Shown in pieces: positions 21,798 through 30,467 of a DNA stretch of 64,000 nt. Location: NCBI RefSeq assembly GCF_030676415.1, contig NZ_JAUUTW010000004.1, forward strand, positions 62,001 to 126,000, in the 5' to 3' direction. The notes beneath the pieces are model-generated. The model was not told the origin of the DNA, made no database searches, and saw only the letters and a program-made list of their open reading frames with translations. The position numbers and the translations under genes are program-made. The stretch's first letter is position 1. Each line of letters starts with the position of its first letter. The stretch comes from Peribacillus frigoritolerans. GTDB lineage: Bacteria > Bacillota > Bacilli > Bacillales > DSM-1321.

Positions 21798-22436
21798 TTA
21801 TCTATTCATGCGAAACTTTAGTAATAGCTCTATCTCCGTTTGACCGCGACCTAACTTTTTAGCGATTTCCTCTACTGAGTTCCCTTGATCCGCTAACATA
21901 TCCACTTTTTCATTTAATGACCGTTCATTTAACGAAGCCTGCAGCATGTCCGGAAATTCCATGCCAGCCTGCTTCCCCTCGTTTTGAGGGGAAGTGGCAG
22001 CCGATGAAAGCTCCAATTTGTCCTCGACTTTTACGGGTAAAGCATTGGCCTCATTTTCTTCAGGCATTATTTTATAGGCTTTAATCGCCTGCATTTTAGC
22101 GGCGGCACGGCTTCCCTCTTTATACTCTAGCAGCATGTTTTGTTCTTGTTTTTCTTCTTTATCTTCCTTTGTTTCTTTGATTGAACCATGTTCTTGTCCT
22201 TTTTGTCCATGCTCGGGATTCATTGCCACCGAATTGGTGAATGCCTTTACCAATGTCTCGTTGTCCTCTTTCATCTCCATTAAATAACCAGACAAAAGTT
22301 GTTCCATTTCCCCAATGATGGCTTTTTGGTCTTTTTCCAACCTACTTAAACGATTTTGACGAAGATATAAAACGATGATGGCAAAAATGGTGAATATGTT
22401 TAATACAAACAACAGAAATATAAAAAATACTGACAT
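21798..22436 (-). CDS. swrB: Swarming motility protein SwrB
   Basis: SwrB is a single-pass membrane protein that in B. subtilis promotes FliM/FliY-dependent activation of the flagellar export apparatus and sigma-D activity. The 212 aa protein shows one N-terminal membrane helix (residues 2-25), a long charged Glu/Lys-rich middle and a C-terminal helix-turn-helix-like segment (VEEIAKKLGRGQTEIELLLK). Sequence similarity in the middle is low, as is usual for the family. It is the last gene of the fla/che operon. The ATG at 22436 follows TTAGGAGGCAAC. Confidence 0.85.
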   Translation of the reverse strand: MSVFFIFLLFVLNIFTIFAIIVLYLRQNRLSRLEKDQKAIIGEMEQLLSGYLMEMKEDNETLVKAFTNSVAMNPEHGQKGQEHGSIKETKEDKEEKQEQNMLLEYKEGSRAAAKMQAIKAYKIMPEENEANALPVKVEDKLELSSAATSPQNEGKQAGMEFPDMLQASLNERSLNEKVDMLADQGNSVEEIAKKLGRGQTEIELLLKFRMNR

Positions 22437-22698
22437 GTTGCCTCCTAACTAACCGGAATAGCCAATCCTGTTACCTTAATACGGATTGGGATCTTTTTTC
22501 ACTGTTGTTTTTTTCTTGAATACTATCTCTATGCTTTTCTTGCCAAAATATAGTTCGAACATTCTGTGATTTCGAGACATTTATTGATGCGGATACCCGT
22601 ACGAATTCTTTCAAGTTGACAAATAGGGGCTTTCTTCGTTCAATTGGGATCTTTATGCTTCCAAGACTTCATAACCTTCTTCAATCAAAATATCATGA
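22437..22698. other. Unusual 262 bp spacer between sigD and swrB
   Basis: In B. subtilis sigD and swrB are nearly adjacent; here 262 bp separate them. On the minus strand short coding-like stretches appear (for example HDILIEEGYEVLEA and RIRTGIRINKCLEI), interrupted by stops and in different frames. This may be remnant coding sequence from an earlier gene. I cannot assign a family with confidence. A hairpin (22462-22489) lies just ahead of the swrB ribosome-binding site. Confidence 0.35.
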
Positions 22699-23463
22699 TT
22701 AAATCTTTTGATCTTGCATCGTGTTTCTTAATTTAAATATCGTTTTCGAGTGAATTTGGGATATCCGGGACGTAGATAGGCTCATCACTTGTCCGATTTC
22801 GGTTAATGTTAGTTCTTCTTTATAAAAAAGCTGTAAAACCAACTGTTCTTTTTCATTAAGGGTTTCTATGACTTTGGCTAATTCCACATACTGTTCTTCC
22901 CTTAACACATGTTCCTCAGGTAAATCCGCCTTTTCATCTTTAATATGAAAATTCGCGCTTTCTTTATCGTCCTCTTGGGGATTTTCGTCCATTGATAGTA
23001 CGTTGGCAAAGAAATTCTCATTTAATGCAGCATATACTTCATCTTCCGGGATATTCAATTCAGCGGCAATCTCATTTGGCGAAAGGTTCCTCAAGTATTG
23101 CTGCTCCAGCTTTTCTATTGCAGATTCAATTTTCTTTGCTTTATCTCTAGCACTCCGTGGAAGCCAATCCTCTTTTCTTAATCCATCTAAAATAGCACCA
23201 CGAATTCTAAATGAAGCATACGTGTCAAACTTCAGGTCACGCTTTGTATCAAAACGTTCCAGGGCATCGAATAACCCCATCATCCCTAAACTCCTTATAT
23301 CATCCCGGCTCACATTTTTAGGAAGACTTACTGAAATACGTTGAACATGATACGATACGAGAGGTATGTATTTCTTTACCAAAATGTCCCCGGCTAGCGG
23401 GTCTCTGCAATTCACCCAATTTTTCCAACATAACTGCTCATTTTCGATGGTCAGATGAGACAT
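22699..23463 (-). CDS. sigD: RNA polymerase sigma factor SigD (FliA family)
   Basis: Sigma-D directs transcription of late flagellar, chemotaxis and autolysin genes. The 254 aa length equals B. subtilis SigD. Region 2 is visible as SRDDIRSLGMMGLFDALERF and FDTYASFRIRGAILDGLR; region 4 as LTLTEIGQVMSLSTSRISQI. The start ATG 23463 (MSHLTIENEQ) lies behind TTAGGAGGG; the longer open frame upstream has no family similarity. It lies 123 bp after cheD, with a perfect stem-loop in the gap. Confidence 0.97.
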   Translation of the reverse strand: MSHLTIENEQLCWKNWVNCRDPLAGDILVKKYIPLVSYHVQRISVSLPKNVSRDDIRSLGMMGLFDALERFDTKRDLKFDTYASFRIRGAILDGLRKEDWLPRSARDKAKKIESAIEKLEQQYLRNLSPNEIAAELNIPEDEVYAALNENFFANVLSMDENPQEDDKESANFHIKDEKADLPEEHVLREEQYVELAKVIETLNEKEQLVLQLFYKEELTLTEIGQVMSLSTSRISQIHSKTIFKLRNTMQDQKI

Positions 23464-23559
23464 TGGACACCCTCCTAACATTGTTATGATTTGTACCAAA
23501 ACGGCCCCTAAAGCCATAGATGCAATAATAATTCGGTTGCAAGTGTACCTGTCATCTTT

Positions 23560-23578
23560 TTGGCTTTTCAAAAGCCAA
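23560..23578 (-). other. Perfect dyad between cheD and sigD
   Basis: TTGGCTTTT and AAAAGCCAA flank a single central base, giving a 19-base perfect inverted repeat just after the cheD stop. On the minus strand it is followed by AAAGATG, not a U-tract. It could be an mRNA processing or stabilising stem, or a binding site inside the operon. On the plus strand it is likewise not followed by a T run. Confidence 0.5.
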
Positions 23579-23586
23579 TTCCGGTC

Positions 23587-24090
23587 CTATATGTTTTTAG
23601 TCCCTTTTGTAACGGTCCGTATATTCAGCAAACAATCATTTAAATTGAATTCAATCGTTCTTCCGCTATTCCCGCCAACATCTTCGGCAACGACTCTAAT
23701 CCGCAAGTCGGATAACTCTTTACGGACAGCATCCACATTCCGGGGGCCTATTCTCATTAAATCCCCTTCGGAAGCAAATTGAAACATTTGTGCGCCGCCA
23801 GCCAGCTTCGCTTTTAGAAATGGCATTCTTGCGCCTTCTTTTACTAAGATCTGCACTAATTCCTTTATTGCCGTATCTGCAAATTTGGCAACGTTGATCT
23901 GTCCCGATTTAGCGAGTGAAGAGTCAGGCAGCATGATATGGGCCAAACCTGCAATTTCTTTTTTTTCATCATAAATCACAACACCAACACACGACCCCAA
24001 CCCGGAAGTACGAATCGTATAGGGAGGTTTTATGATATTCATATCCGCTATTCCTACTTTAACAACCTGGACCTTTAACAATTCAGTCAT
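23587..24090 (-). CDS. cheD: Chemoreceptor glutamine deamidase CheD
   Basis: CheD deamidates glutamines on chemoreceptors and binds CheC. The catalytic cysteine is in LGSCVGVV (Cys 34) and the histidine in LAHIMLP (His 51), followed by KLAGGAQMF. The 167 aa length is typical. The ATG at 24090 overlaps the 3' end of cheC by 8 bp, indicating coupled translation of the two partners. Confidence 0.97.
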   Translation of the reverse strand: MTELLKVQVVKVGIADMNIIKPPYTIRTSGLGSCVGVVIYDEKKEIAGLAHIMLPDSSLAKSGQINVAKFADTAIKELVQILVKEGARMPFLKAKLAGGAQMFQFASEGDLMRIGPRNVDAVRKELSDLRIRVVAEDVGGNSGRTIEFNLNDCLLNIRTVTKGTKNI

Positions 24091-24721
24091 TAGGTGACAC
24101 TCCTAAAGCGGAAAAAATGATATCAAAAAATTCGGGATCAGGTAATAGAAAGAAATGTCCATTAATGGAGTCAGCAAAAAGCTGGTCTTTTTCAAGTACA
24201 GTATCAATGACGATGGCTGTGTCACTTACTTGAGATAATTCCAATAATCCATAACTGATCGTTGCCCCTACCATATCGATGCTCAAGGATGGAACGGATG
24301 GATAGATATTCAATCGGGTGAAATCAGAGAGGGAAGAGAGATAGGATCCCGATAAAATATTCCCAAATTCCTGAAGGCAAGAAAGTGCCCATTCAGTATA
24401 GGGTGCTGAATCTATCAAAAAGGTCTCATCACCAGTCATCTTACGAATCAAGTATTCAGCTACAGGTAGCGAAAGGATAAAAAACATACTCCCTGAAGCA
24501 TCACCTTCCATTCTAAGGAAAACGCTGGCAACGACGTGCTCGGCCCCGCCAGCCATTTCCATCATTTCATCAAAGGAAACGATTCGGACATTAGGAACAT
24601 TCATATCGATTTTCCTATTAAGGATGGCAGAAAGGGCAGTTGCAGCGTTACCCGCACCTATATTACCGATTTCCTTCAAAATATCGAGTTGAAAAGGGTT
24701 GATTTTCTCAATGAAAGACAT
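24083..24721 (-). CDS. cheC: CheY-P phosphatase CheC
   Basis: CheC dephosphorylates CheY-P and is an adaptation partner of CheD. The 212 aa protein has the two pseudo-symmetric active-site helices, DILKEIGNIGAGNAATAL and LQEFGNILSGSYLSSL, each with the E-x-x-N pattern. The ATG at 24721 lies 4 bp after cheW. It overlaps cheD by 8 bp. Confidence 0.97.
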   Translation of the reverse strand: MSFIEKINPFQLDILKEIGNIGAGNAATALSAILNRKIDMNVPNVRIVSFDEMMEMAGGAEHVVASVFLRMEGDASGSMFFILSLPVAEYLIRKMTGDETFLIDSAPYTEWALSCLQEFGNILSGSYLSSLSDFTRLNIYPSVPSLSIDMVGATISYGLLELSQVSDTAIVIDTVLEKDQLFADSINGHFFLLPDPEFFDIIFSALGVSPND

Positions 24722-24725
24722 ATGA

Positions 24726-25181
24726 TTATCCTTCTCTTAACATATTTTCAGTCATTTCTAGACTTATGGCCTTCTCCAAATTAATCAGGACGAACAGTCG
24801 CTTTTCAATTTTAGCCACTCCGCTAATGTATTCTGAAGCCAAATGTCCCACAACTTCAGGCTGAGGTTCGATACTCTCCACTGGAATATCCAAAACATCA
24901 TTGGCAGAGTCCACTATTAACCCAACTTCCATATCATCCAGAATGACGATGATAATCCTTGTTGATTCATCGTAATCCACCTCTTCGAAACCAAAACGAA
25001 CCCGTAAATCAATAATCGGAGTGATTACCCCCCTTAAATTTATGACTCCCTTAACAAATTTCACAGCCTTTGGAACTCTGGTAATATGCAGAAGCTTTTC
25101 GATACCATTTACCTTATCCACTGGAATTGCATATTCTTTATCCTTAATTTGAAATACGATTACTTTCATATCCTCCGACAT
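24726..25181 (-). CDS. cheW: Chemotaxis adaptor protein CheW
   Basis: CheW couples chemoreceptors to the kinase CheA. The 151 aa protein has the SH3-like CheW fold with VKGVINLRGVITPIIDLR at about residues 43-60. The start ATG 25181 has a strong AAAGGAGGGG site; MKVIVFQ four residues later is a weaker alternative. It lies 103 bp after cheA with no terminator visible. Confidence 0.97.
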   Translation of the reverse strand: MSEDMKVIVFQIKDKEYAIPVDKVNGIEKLLHITRVPKAVKFVKGVINLRGVITPIIDLRVRFGFEEVDYDESTRIIIVILDDMEVGLIVDSANDVLDIPVESIEPQPEVVGHLASEYISGVAKIEKRLFVLINLEKAISLEMTENMLREG

Positions 25182-25284
25182 CTATTCCCCTCCTTTAAAA
25201 AAACACATGATGATTGTGAAGTCTTGATGAAACCTGAATCGACACGGTCGAACCAACGTCCCATTACCCTGCCCCATTTATCTA

Positions 25285-27330
25285 TCATTCAAGAATCAAT
25301 GTGTTGCAATCTATGATTAAAGCAACTTGACCATCACCAAGTATCGTTGCCCCCGATATTGCAAATGCACTAGTTAAATAATTACCTAGTGATTTCAGAA
25401 CGATTTCCAGCTGCCCGATAAATGAATCAACGACTAATCCTGCTAATTTGTCACCTTTTCTTACAATGACCACAGAGAGGGACTCTTCTTCTTCCTGACT
25501 GATAGGCACTTCAAATATATCTTTCAAGAACAGAAGCGGTAGAACCTTCCCCCTGAAGTCAATAACTTGTTGATTATGGGCATTCATGATATCTGCTTTT
25601 TTTATGATTGCTGTTTCTATAATGGAAGAAAGCGGTATGGCATATTTTTCGTTTTGGATTGCAACCAGCATGACAGAAATAATGGACAATGTAAGCGGAA
25701 GCTGAATAAGGAAGATGGAACCTTCATTCTCTTTGGAATCGATCGTGACAGATCCACCGAGGGACTCAATGGTATTTTTAACCACATCCAGCCCCACACC
25801 GCGTCCCGATACATCTGAAATGGTTTCCGCTGTTGAGAAACCAGAAGCGAATATCAATTCATAGATTTGCTTATCTGTTAGGGTGGCGGCAGTTTCCTTA
25901 GTTAATATCCCATTGGATAGCGCCTTGTTCAAGACTCGATCTTTATTGATGCCTGTGCCGTCATCCTCGATTTCAATGAAAACATGATTACCGCTGTGAT
26001 ATGCTTTTAACAGGATTTTACCTTCTTCATTCTTTCCTTTCTCCAAACGTTCTTCAGGTGTTTCAATTCCATGATCCATGGCGTTTCTTATTAAATGGAC
26101 GAGAGGATCACCGATTTCATCAATGACTGTACGATCAAGTTCCGTTTCGGCACCGTTGATTTCCAAATTGACTTTCTTGTTTAAATCCCTTGCCAATTGA
26201 CGAACCATTTTTGGAAAACGATTGAATACAGTTTCCACAGGCACCATCCGCATATTCAATACAATTGTTTGTAAATCACTTGTTATACGGGACATTCTTT
26301 CTACTGTTTCATGCAATTCTTGATTATCCAAATCACTGGAAATTTGGTCAAGTCTGCCTCTATCGATTACTAGTTCCTCGAATAAGTTCATTAATATATC
26401 AAGCCGCTCAATGTTCACCCGAATGGTCTTGCTTGATGCCGGCTTAACGGGTGCCTGTTTTTTCTTATCACCATTATCGGTTGGAAGCACGGCATTATTT
26501 GTCTCTTGTTTTGGAATTTCCATGACTTTAGCCTCTTTAGACTTGGCTGCATGCCGCATGCCTTCAAGATCAAGTGCATTTACTACAACTTGATCCACTT
26601 CGGAAACCTTCATGATTTTTTTCTTTATCTCATCACTCGATTCTGTTGTTACCATCGTGATTGTAAATCGCTGATCGAATTGCTCTTCTTCCAAAAGTTC
26701 GACGGGTGGGTGTGACTTAATTACTTCACCTGAATTTTCAAGCACCTCGAAAACCATAAACACCCGGGCAGCTTTTAAAAGACAGTCCTCACGCAAACCT
26801 ATCGAAATTTCGAAGCTGTTGAAGCCTTGATCTTTGGACTGCTGAAGTACTGTCCATTCAAATTCATCGTATTCTCCAACAGTCATTTCCTCCTTTACAA
26901 GGACGGCAGAAGCTGCTGAAATCTCTGCAATGGTGGAAGAAACGGGAGACTCCCCTTTTTCAATCATTTCCAGCAGATCGACAACCCCCTTCACATTTCT
27001 TCTTCCATCTCCACCTTCAGCAATGGACGTGACCATCGCTTCTAAATCATCAACCGCTAAAAATATCACGTCAAACAATTCAGGCGAAAGAACGATTTGA
27101 CTGTTTCGGATCGCATCCAACACATTCTCCATTTTATGAGTTAAATTGGCTAGATCCTCATAGCCCATAGTTGCCGACATCCCTTTTAAGGTATGGGCGG
27201 AACGAAAGATTTCGTTTACGATCGAGAGGTCTTCCGGGTTCTTTTCGAGTACCAGCAACTGTTCGCTGCACGTTTGAAGATGTTCTTTACTTTCTTCTAT
27301 AAATATCTCTAAATATTGATTCATATCCAT
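25285..27330 (-). CDS. cheA: Chemotaxis histidine kinase CheA
   Basis: CheA autophosphorylates and passes phosphate to CheY and CheB. In its 681 aa: P1 with phospho-acceptor His 46 in IFRSAHTLKGMSATMG; a P2-like region near 145-260; the P3 dimerisation helices (ERLDILMNLFEELVIDRGRL); the P4 ATPase with N box LVHLIRNAMDHGIETPEER and G box GRGVGLDVVKNTIESLGG; and a CheW-like P5. The ATG at 27330 follows GGAGGTG. It sits 22 bp after cheB. Confidence 0.98.
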   Translation of the reverse strand: MDMNQYLEIFIEESKEHLQTCSEQLLVLEKNPEDLSIVNEIFRSAHTLKGMSATMGYEDLANLTHKMENVLDAIRNSQIVLSPELFDVIFLAVDDLEAMVTSIAEGGDGRRNVKGVVDLLEMIEKGESPVSSTIAEISAASAVLVKEEMTVGEYDEFEWTVLQQSKDQGFNSFEISIGLREDCLLKAARVFMVFEVLENSGEVIKSHPPVELLEEEQFDQRFTITMVTTESSDEIKKKIMKVSEVDQVVVNALDLEGMRHAAKSKEAKVMEIPKQETNNAVLPTDNGDKKKQAPVKPASSKTIRVNIERLDILMNLFEELVIDRGRLDQISSDLDNQELHETVERMSRITSDLQTIVLNMRMVPVETVFNRFPKMVRQLARDLNKKVNLEINGAETELDRTVIDEIGDPLVHLIRNAMDHGIETPEERLEKGKNEEGKILLKAYHSGNHVFIEIEDDGTGINKDRVLNKALSNGILTKETAATLTDKQIYELIFASGFSTAETISDVSGRGVGLDVVKNTIESLGGSVTIDSKENEGSIFLIQLPLTLSIISVMLVAIQNEKYAIPLSSIIETAIIKKADIMNAHNQQVIDFRGKVLPLLFLKDIFEVPISQEEEESLSVVIVRKGDKLAGLVVDSFIGQLEIVLKSLGNYLTSAFAISGATILGDGQVALIIDCNTLILE

Positions 27331-27351
27331 ACAATCTCACACCTCCACGTG

Positions 27352-28449
27352 TTAACAATAGCCTATTATCGCTTTAGCTATTTTTTCAACATCCTCTATG
27401 CTATCTATTGACTTGGTATTGATTGCCGCCTTAGGCATACCAAAAACGATGGATGTCTCCTGTGATTCGGCTATCGCTTTTAAAGGCCCCTTTTTTTTAA
27501 GCTTGGTAAGCCCCATCGACCCGTCCATCCCCATCCCAGTCATGATAACGGCTATTTTCGCAAAATCATTCATTTCACTTACCGATTCAAATAGCACATC
27601 AACCGACGGGCGATGTCCATTACGAACTTCGGATTGATCCAAAAGGATTGCCCAGCTCATTCCGACTTTCCTTACTTTCAAGTGAAAACCTCCAGGTGCG
27701 ATGTAGGCGACACCTTTTTGAATCAGTTCTCCCTCTTCAGCTTCCTTCACTTTAATCTTGCATAATGAATTCAGGCGTATTGCCAAGGATTTTGTGAAAC
27801 CGGGGGGCATATGCTGGACAATGAGTATGGGAGCATCAATTTCTTTAGGTAGTCCTGTCAAGACGGTCTGCAAAGCTCTCGGGCCCCCTGTTGATGTACC
27901 GATGACTATTATCTTTTTGTACCCAAAGGACCATTTTTTTTGATTTTTTTCCGTTTCTGACGATTCCTTTGAATCTATTTTACTATATTTTCCCCAAACG
28001 GATGGGCTTCTTTCAATATATTTCGCATTTTTTTCTAGTTTGTGAACATTTGTCTTGCTGGCAGCCATAACTTTTTCATGGAGTTCTTTCTTGATTTTAT
28101 GTAAATCCAATGAAATGGCACCCGAAGGTTTAGCCACAAAGTCAAAGGCTCCACTGTTCATGGCGGCAAATGTATTTTCCGTTCCTTTTTTCGTTGTGCT
28201 TGATAACATGACTACAGCAGTTGGACATTCATTTATGATCCATTTTAATGCTTCCAATCCGTCCATAATCGGCATTTCCACATCCAAAGTCACGACATCG
28301 GGTTTTAAAGCCTTTATTTTGTATATGGCATCCCTTCCATTCCTGGCAGTCCCGATGACTTCCACCCTGCTATCTTCTGCTAAAAACTCTGAAATTAACT
28401 TTCTCATAAACGCAGAATCGTCCACTATCAGCACTTTTACTTTACCCAT
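27352..28449 (-). CDS. cheB: Chemoreceptor methylesterase CheB
   Basis: CheB removes methyl groups from receptors when phosphorylated. The N-terminal receiver domain has the phosphorylation site in VVTLDVEMPIMDG (Asp 56). The esterase domain carries the catalytic triad motifs GTSTGGPRAL, VQHMPPGFTKSLAIRL and TGMGMDGSMG. I place the start at ATG 28449 (MGKVKVLIVDD), giving 365 aa; an upstream in-frame TTG would overlap flhG. The gene lies 10 bp after flhG. Confidence 0.96.
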   Translation of the reverse strand: MGKVKVLIVDDSAFMRKLISEFLAEDSRVEVIGTARNGRDAIYKIKALKPDVVTLDVEMPIMDGLEALKWIINECPTAVVMLSSTTKKGTENTFAAMNSGAFDFVAKPSGAISLDLHKIKKELHEKVMAASKTNVHKLEKNAKYIERSPSVWGKYSKIDSKESSETEKNQKKWSFGYKKIIVIGTSTGGPRALQTVLTGLPKEIDAPILIVQHMPPGFTKSLAIRLNSLCKIKVKEAEEGELIQKGVAYIAPGGFHLKVRKVGMSWAILLDQSEVRNGHRPSVDVLFESVSEMNDFAKIAVIMTGMGMDGSMGLTKLKKKGPLKAIAESQETSIVFGMPKAAINTKSIDSIEDVEKIAKAIIGYC

Positions 28450-28459
28450 ATAAGGAGAC

Positions 28460-29326
28460 CTACTTTCCAAAAAAATATCTCTTCATATTTTGGAGGAAAT
28501 GGCTTTTTTGCAAAGTCAATTCTTCCCCAAATGAATGATTTGCATATCTCGAAGCAATGTCCATAATGGCTTTGGATACATCGGCTTCAGAATCGAAAAG
28601 GAGAAAGGGCATTTGTTTGGTAACAGATTTGGGTACGGTTCTATCATCTGGCAAGTACCCTAGAGCTACAGTTTCCATTCCCAAAAATTTCACTAGTGCA
28701 TTTTGGAGCCGCTTAATCGTTTCTTTGCCGTCCTTACTCGTGAAAACCCGATTGCCAACTAGGAACAATGGAATCTCTTTATTTACAGAATGGATATATT
28801 TCATTGCGGAATATGCATCCATGATAGAAGTAGGTTCAGGCGTCGTGATAACGACTAATTCATCCACACATAACAGGAATTTCATGGAATCCGGAGTGAT
28901 GCCTGCACCCATATCAAATAAGATATAATCGTAATTCGCCAACAATAAACTGAATTCTTCATTAAACCGGGTATACTTACCTTCATCAAGTGAAAAGAGA
29001 TTCGTCAACCCTGTTCCACCAGTAATGATTGAAATTTTTCCCGGTCCTGCCATGATGATATCCTTCAAACTACAATCTTTTTCAAAAAAATCAATAATAC
29101 TGCAGGGAGAGTGTTTCCCGATCAAAATATCAATATTCCCCATACCGATATCCATGTCGAACAACAGTACTTTTTTGCCTCTTTGGGATAAGGCAATGGA
29201 AAAATTCAAAGAAAAGTTTGATTTTCCCACTCCACCTTTACCGCTTAAAACGGCAATCGTTTTGGCCATTGATTGATTTTGGCGGGCTTCCAATCTTCTT
29301 CGTAAATTCTCAGCTTGATCTTTCAT
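28460..29326 (-). CDS. flhG: MinD-like ATPase FlhG (YlxH), regulator of flagellar number
   Basis: FlhG is a ParA/MinD-family ATPase that, with FlhF, sets flagellar number and position and interacts with FliM/FliY. The deviant Walker A reads VLSGKGGVGKSNFSLN and the switch region LLFDMDIGMGNID. An N-terminal MKDQAENLRRRLEAR helix resembles the FlhF-activating helix DQAxxLR. I start it at ATG 29326 (288 aa), overlapping flhF by 17 bp; an upstream TTG is less likely. Confidence 0.95.
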   Translation of the reverse strand: MKDQAENLRRRLEARQNQSMAKTIAVLSGKGGVGKSNFSLNFSIALSQRGKKVLLFDMDIGMGNIDILIGKHSPCSIIDFFEKDCSLKDIIMAGPGKISIITGGTGLTNLFSLDEGKYTRFNEEFSLLLANYDYILFDMGAGITPDSMKFLLCVDELVVITTPEPTSIMDAYSAMKYIHSVNKEIPLFLVGNRVFTSKDGKETIKRLQNALVKFLGMETVALGYLPDDRTVPKSVTKQMPFLLFDSEADVSKAIMDIASRYANHSFGEELTLQKSHFLQNMKRYFFGK

Positions 29327-30467
29327 ATTTTTTAGCCCCAAAAGCCATATTCAATAGCTGTGATGATGTAGCTATTTCAATATCGTCCGGCACATTCTGT
29401 CCATCTGTTATATAGGCGGCTCCTAATTTATGAGTGTGCATAAAATTGAATATCGGGCCGAAAGTGGAAGTCTCGTCCGCTTTTGTAAAAATGACCTGTT
29501 TAATCGGCATGGTAGCAAACTGTCGATAAATATCTTCCATATCCTTTTGCTTAGAAGTCAATGACAACACTAAATAGGTTTCCATCTCATCTGTAAAATG
29601 GATGATTTCATTAAGATCCTTAACATATTGCGGGTTGCGGAAATTCCTTCCGGCCGTATCAATAAAAACAAAATCATAATGGGAAAAACGTTCAGCCGCC
29701 CTTTTGAAGTCTTCCAAATTATAAGCGACTTCAATGGGAACGTTTAAAATCTTGGCATATGTCTTAAGTTGATCTATTGCAGCAATCCTGTACGTATCCG
29801 TCGTAATGAAAGCCACCTTTTTATCATGCTTCAACATGGTTTCCGCAGCTACTTTTGCCAAGGTCGTTGTCTTTCCCACACCTGTTGGGCCAACAATATT
29901 AATATACTTTTTTCCCAGCCCGGGTTTTCCGTTTTCGACCTTTTCCAAAATCCCGAACATGGCTTCTTCCAACCAAACTTGAACCTCTTCATCAGTGGAT
30001 CGTTGTTTAAAAACGAACCATTTTTCAAGTAGTTCATCCATGATTTGGGACCGAAGTGAAATATCCACATCCTGCTCGGTTAGGTAATCGTGGATTTTCT
30101 GCAGTTTCCCCGGATATTTTCTATCTGGTGAATAGATTTGCAAACTCTTTATCATATCTTTCAAACCTTCGATTTCTTTTAATAAGTCCGCACTTTCCCT
30201 CTTGCCTTCATTAGGTTCAGGGGCATGACTTTCCATTTCCAGCTTTGATGGCAACTTCTTCGGTTTTTGTTTGGTTACGGTTCGGATAGGCTGGGACAAG
30301 GGGTCTATGGCTGCAATGACTTCAATATTCCTCTTTTTGAATAATCCTAAGAAACCACCAGTATATACAGCCTTAGAACTTAAGATTACAGCATCGCAGC
30401 CTAGTTCCTCCCTTATTCGCTTCATTGCCTCGTTCATTGATGGTGCCAAATATTTCTTTACCTTCAA
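29310..30467 (-). CDS. flhF: SRP-type GTPase FlhF
   Basis: FlhF is an SRP/FtsY-like GTPase that helps place the flagellar basal body. The 385 aa protein has an N-terminal basic domain, then the NG domain with P-loop [37 protein letters not shown] and TKADE. The start is TTG at 30467, overlapping the flhA stop (TTGA); a GGGGTGG site lies 10 bases upstream. FlhF and FlhG are encoded together, as expected for partners. Confidence 0.96.
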   Translation of the reverse strand: MKVKKYLAPSMNEAMKRIREELGCDAVILSSKAVYTGGFLGLFKKRNIEVIAAIDPLSQPIRTVTKQKPKKLPSKLEMESHAPEPNEGKRESADLLKEIEGLKDMIKSLQIYSPDRKYPGKLQKIHDYLTEQDVDISLRSQIMDELLEKWFVFKQRSTDEEVQVWLEEAMFGILEKVENGKPGLGKKYINIVGPTGVGKTTTLAKVAAETMLKHDKKVAFITTDTYRIAAIDQLKTYAKILNVPIEVAYNLEDFKRAAERFSHYDFVFIDTAGRNFRNPQYVKDLNEIIHFTDEMETYLVLSLTSKQKDMEDIYRQFATMPIKQVIFTKADETSTFGPIFNFMHTHKLGAAYITDGQNVPDDIEIATSSQLLNMAFGAKKYERSS

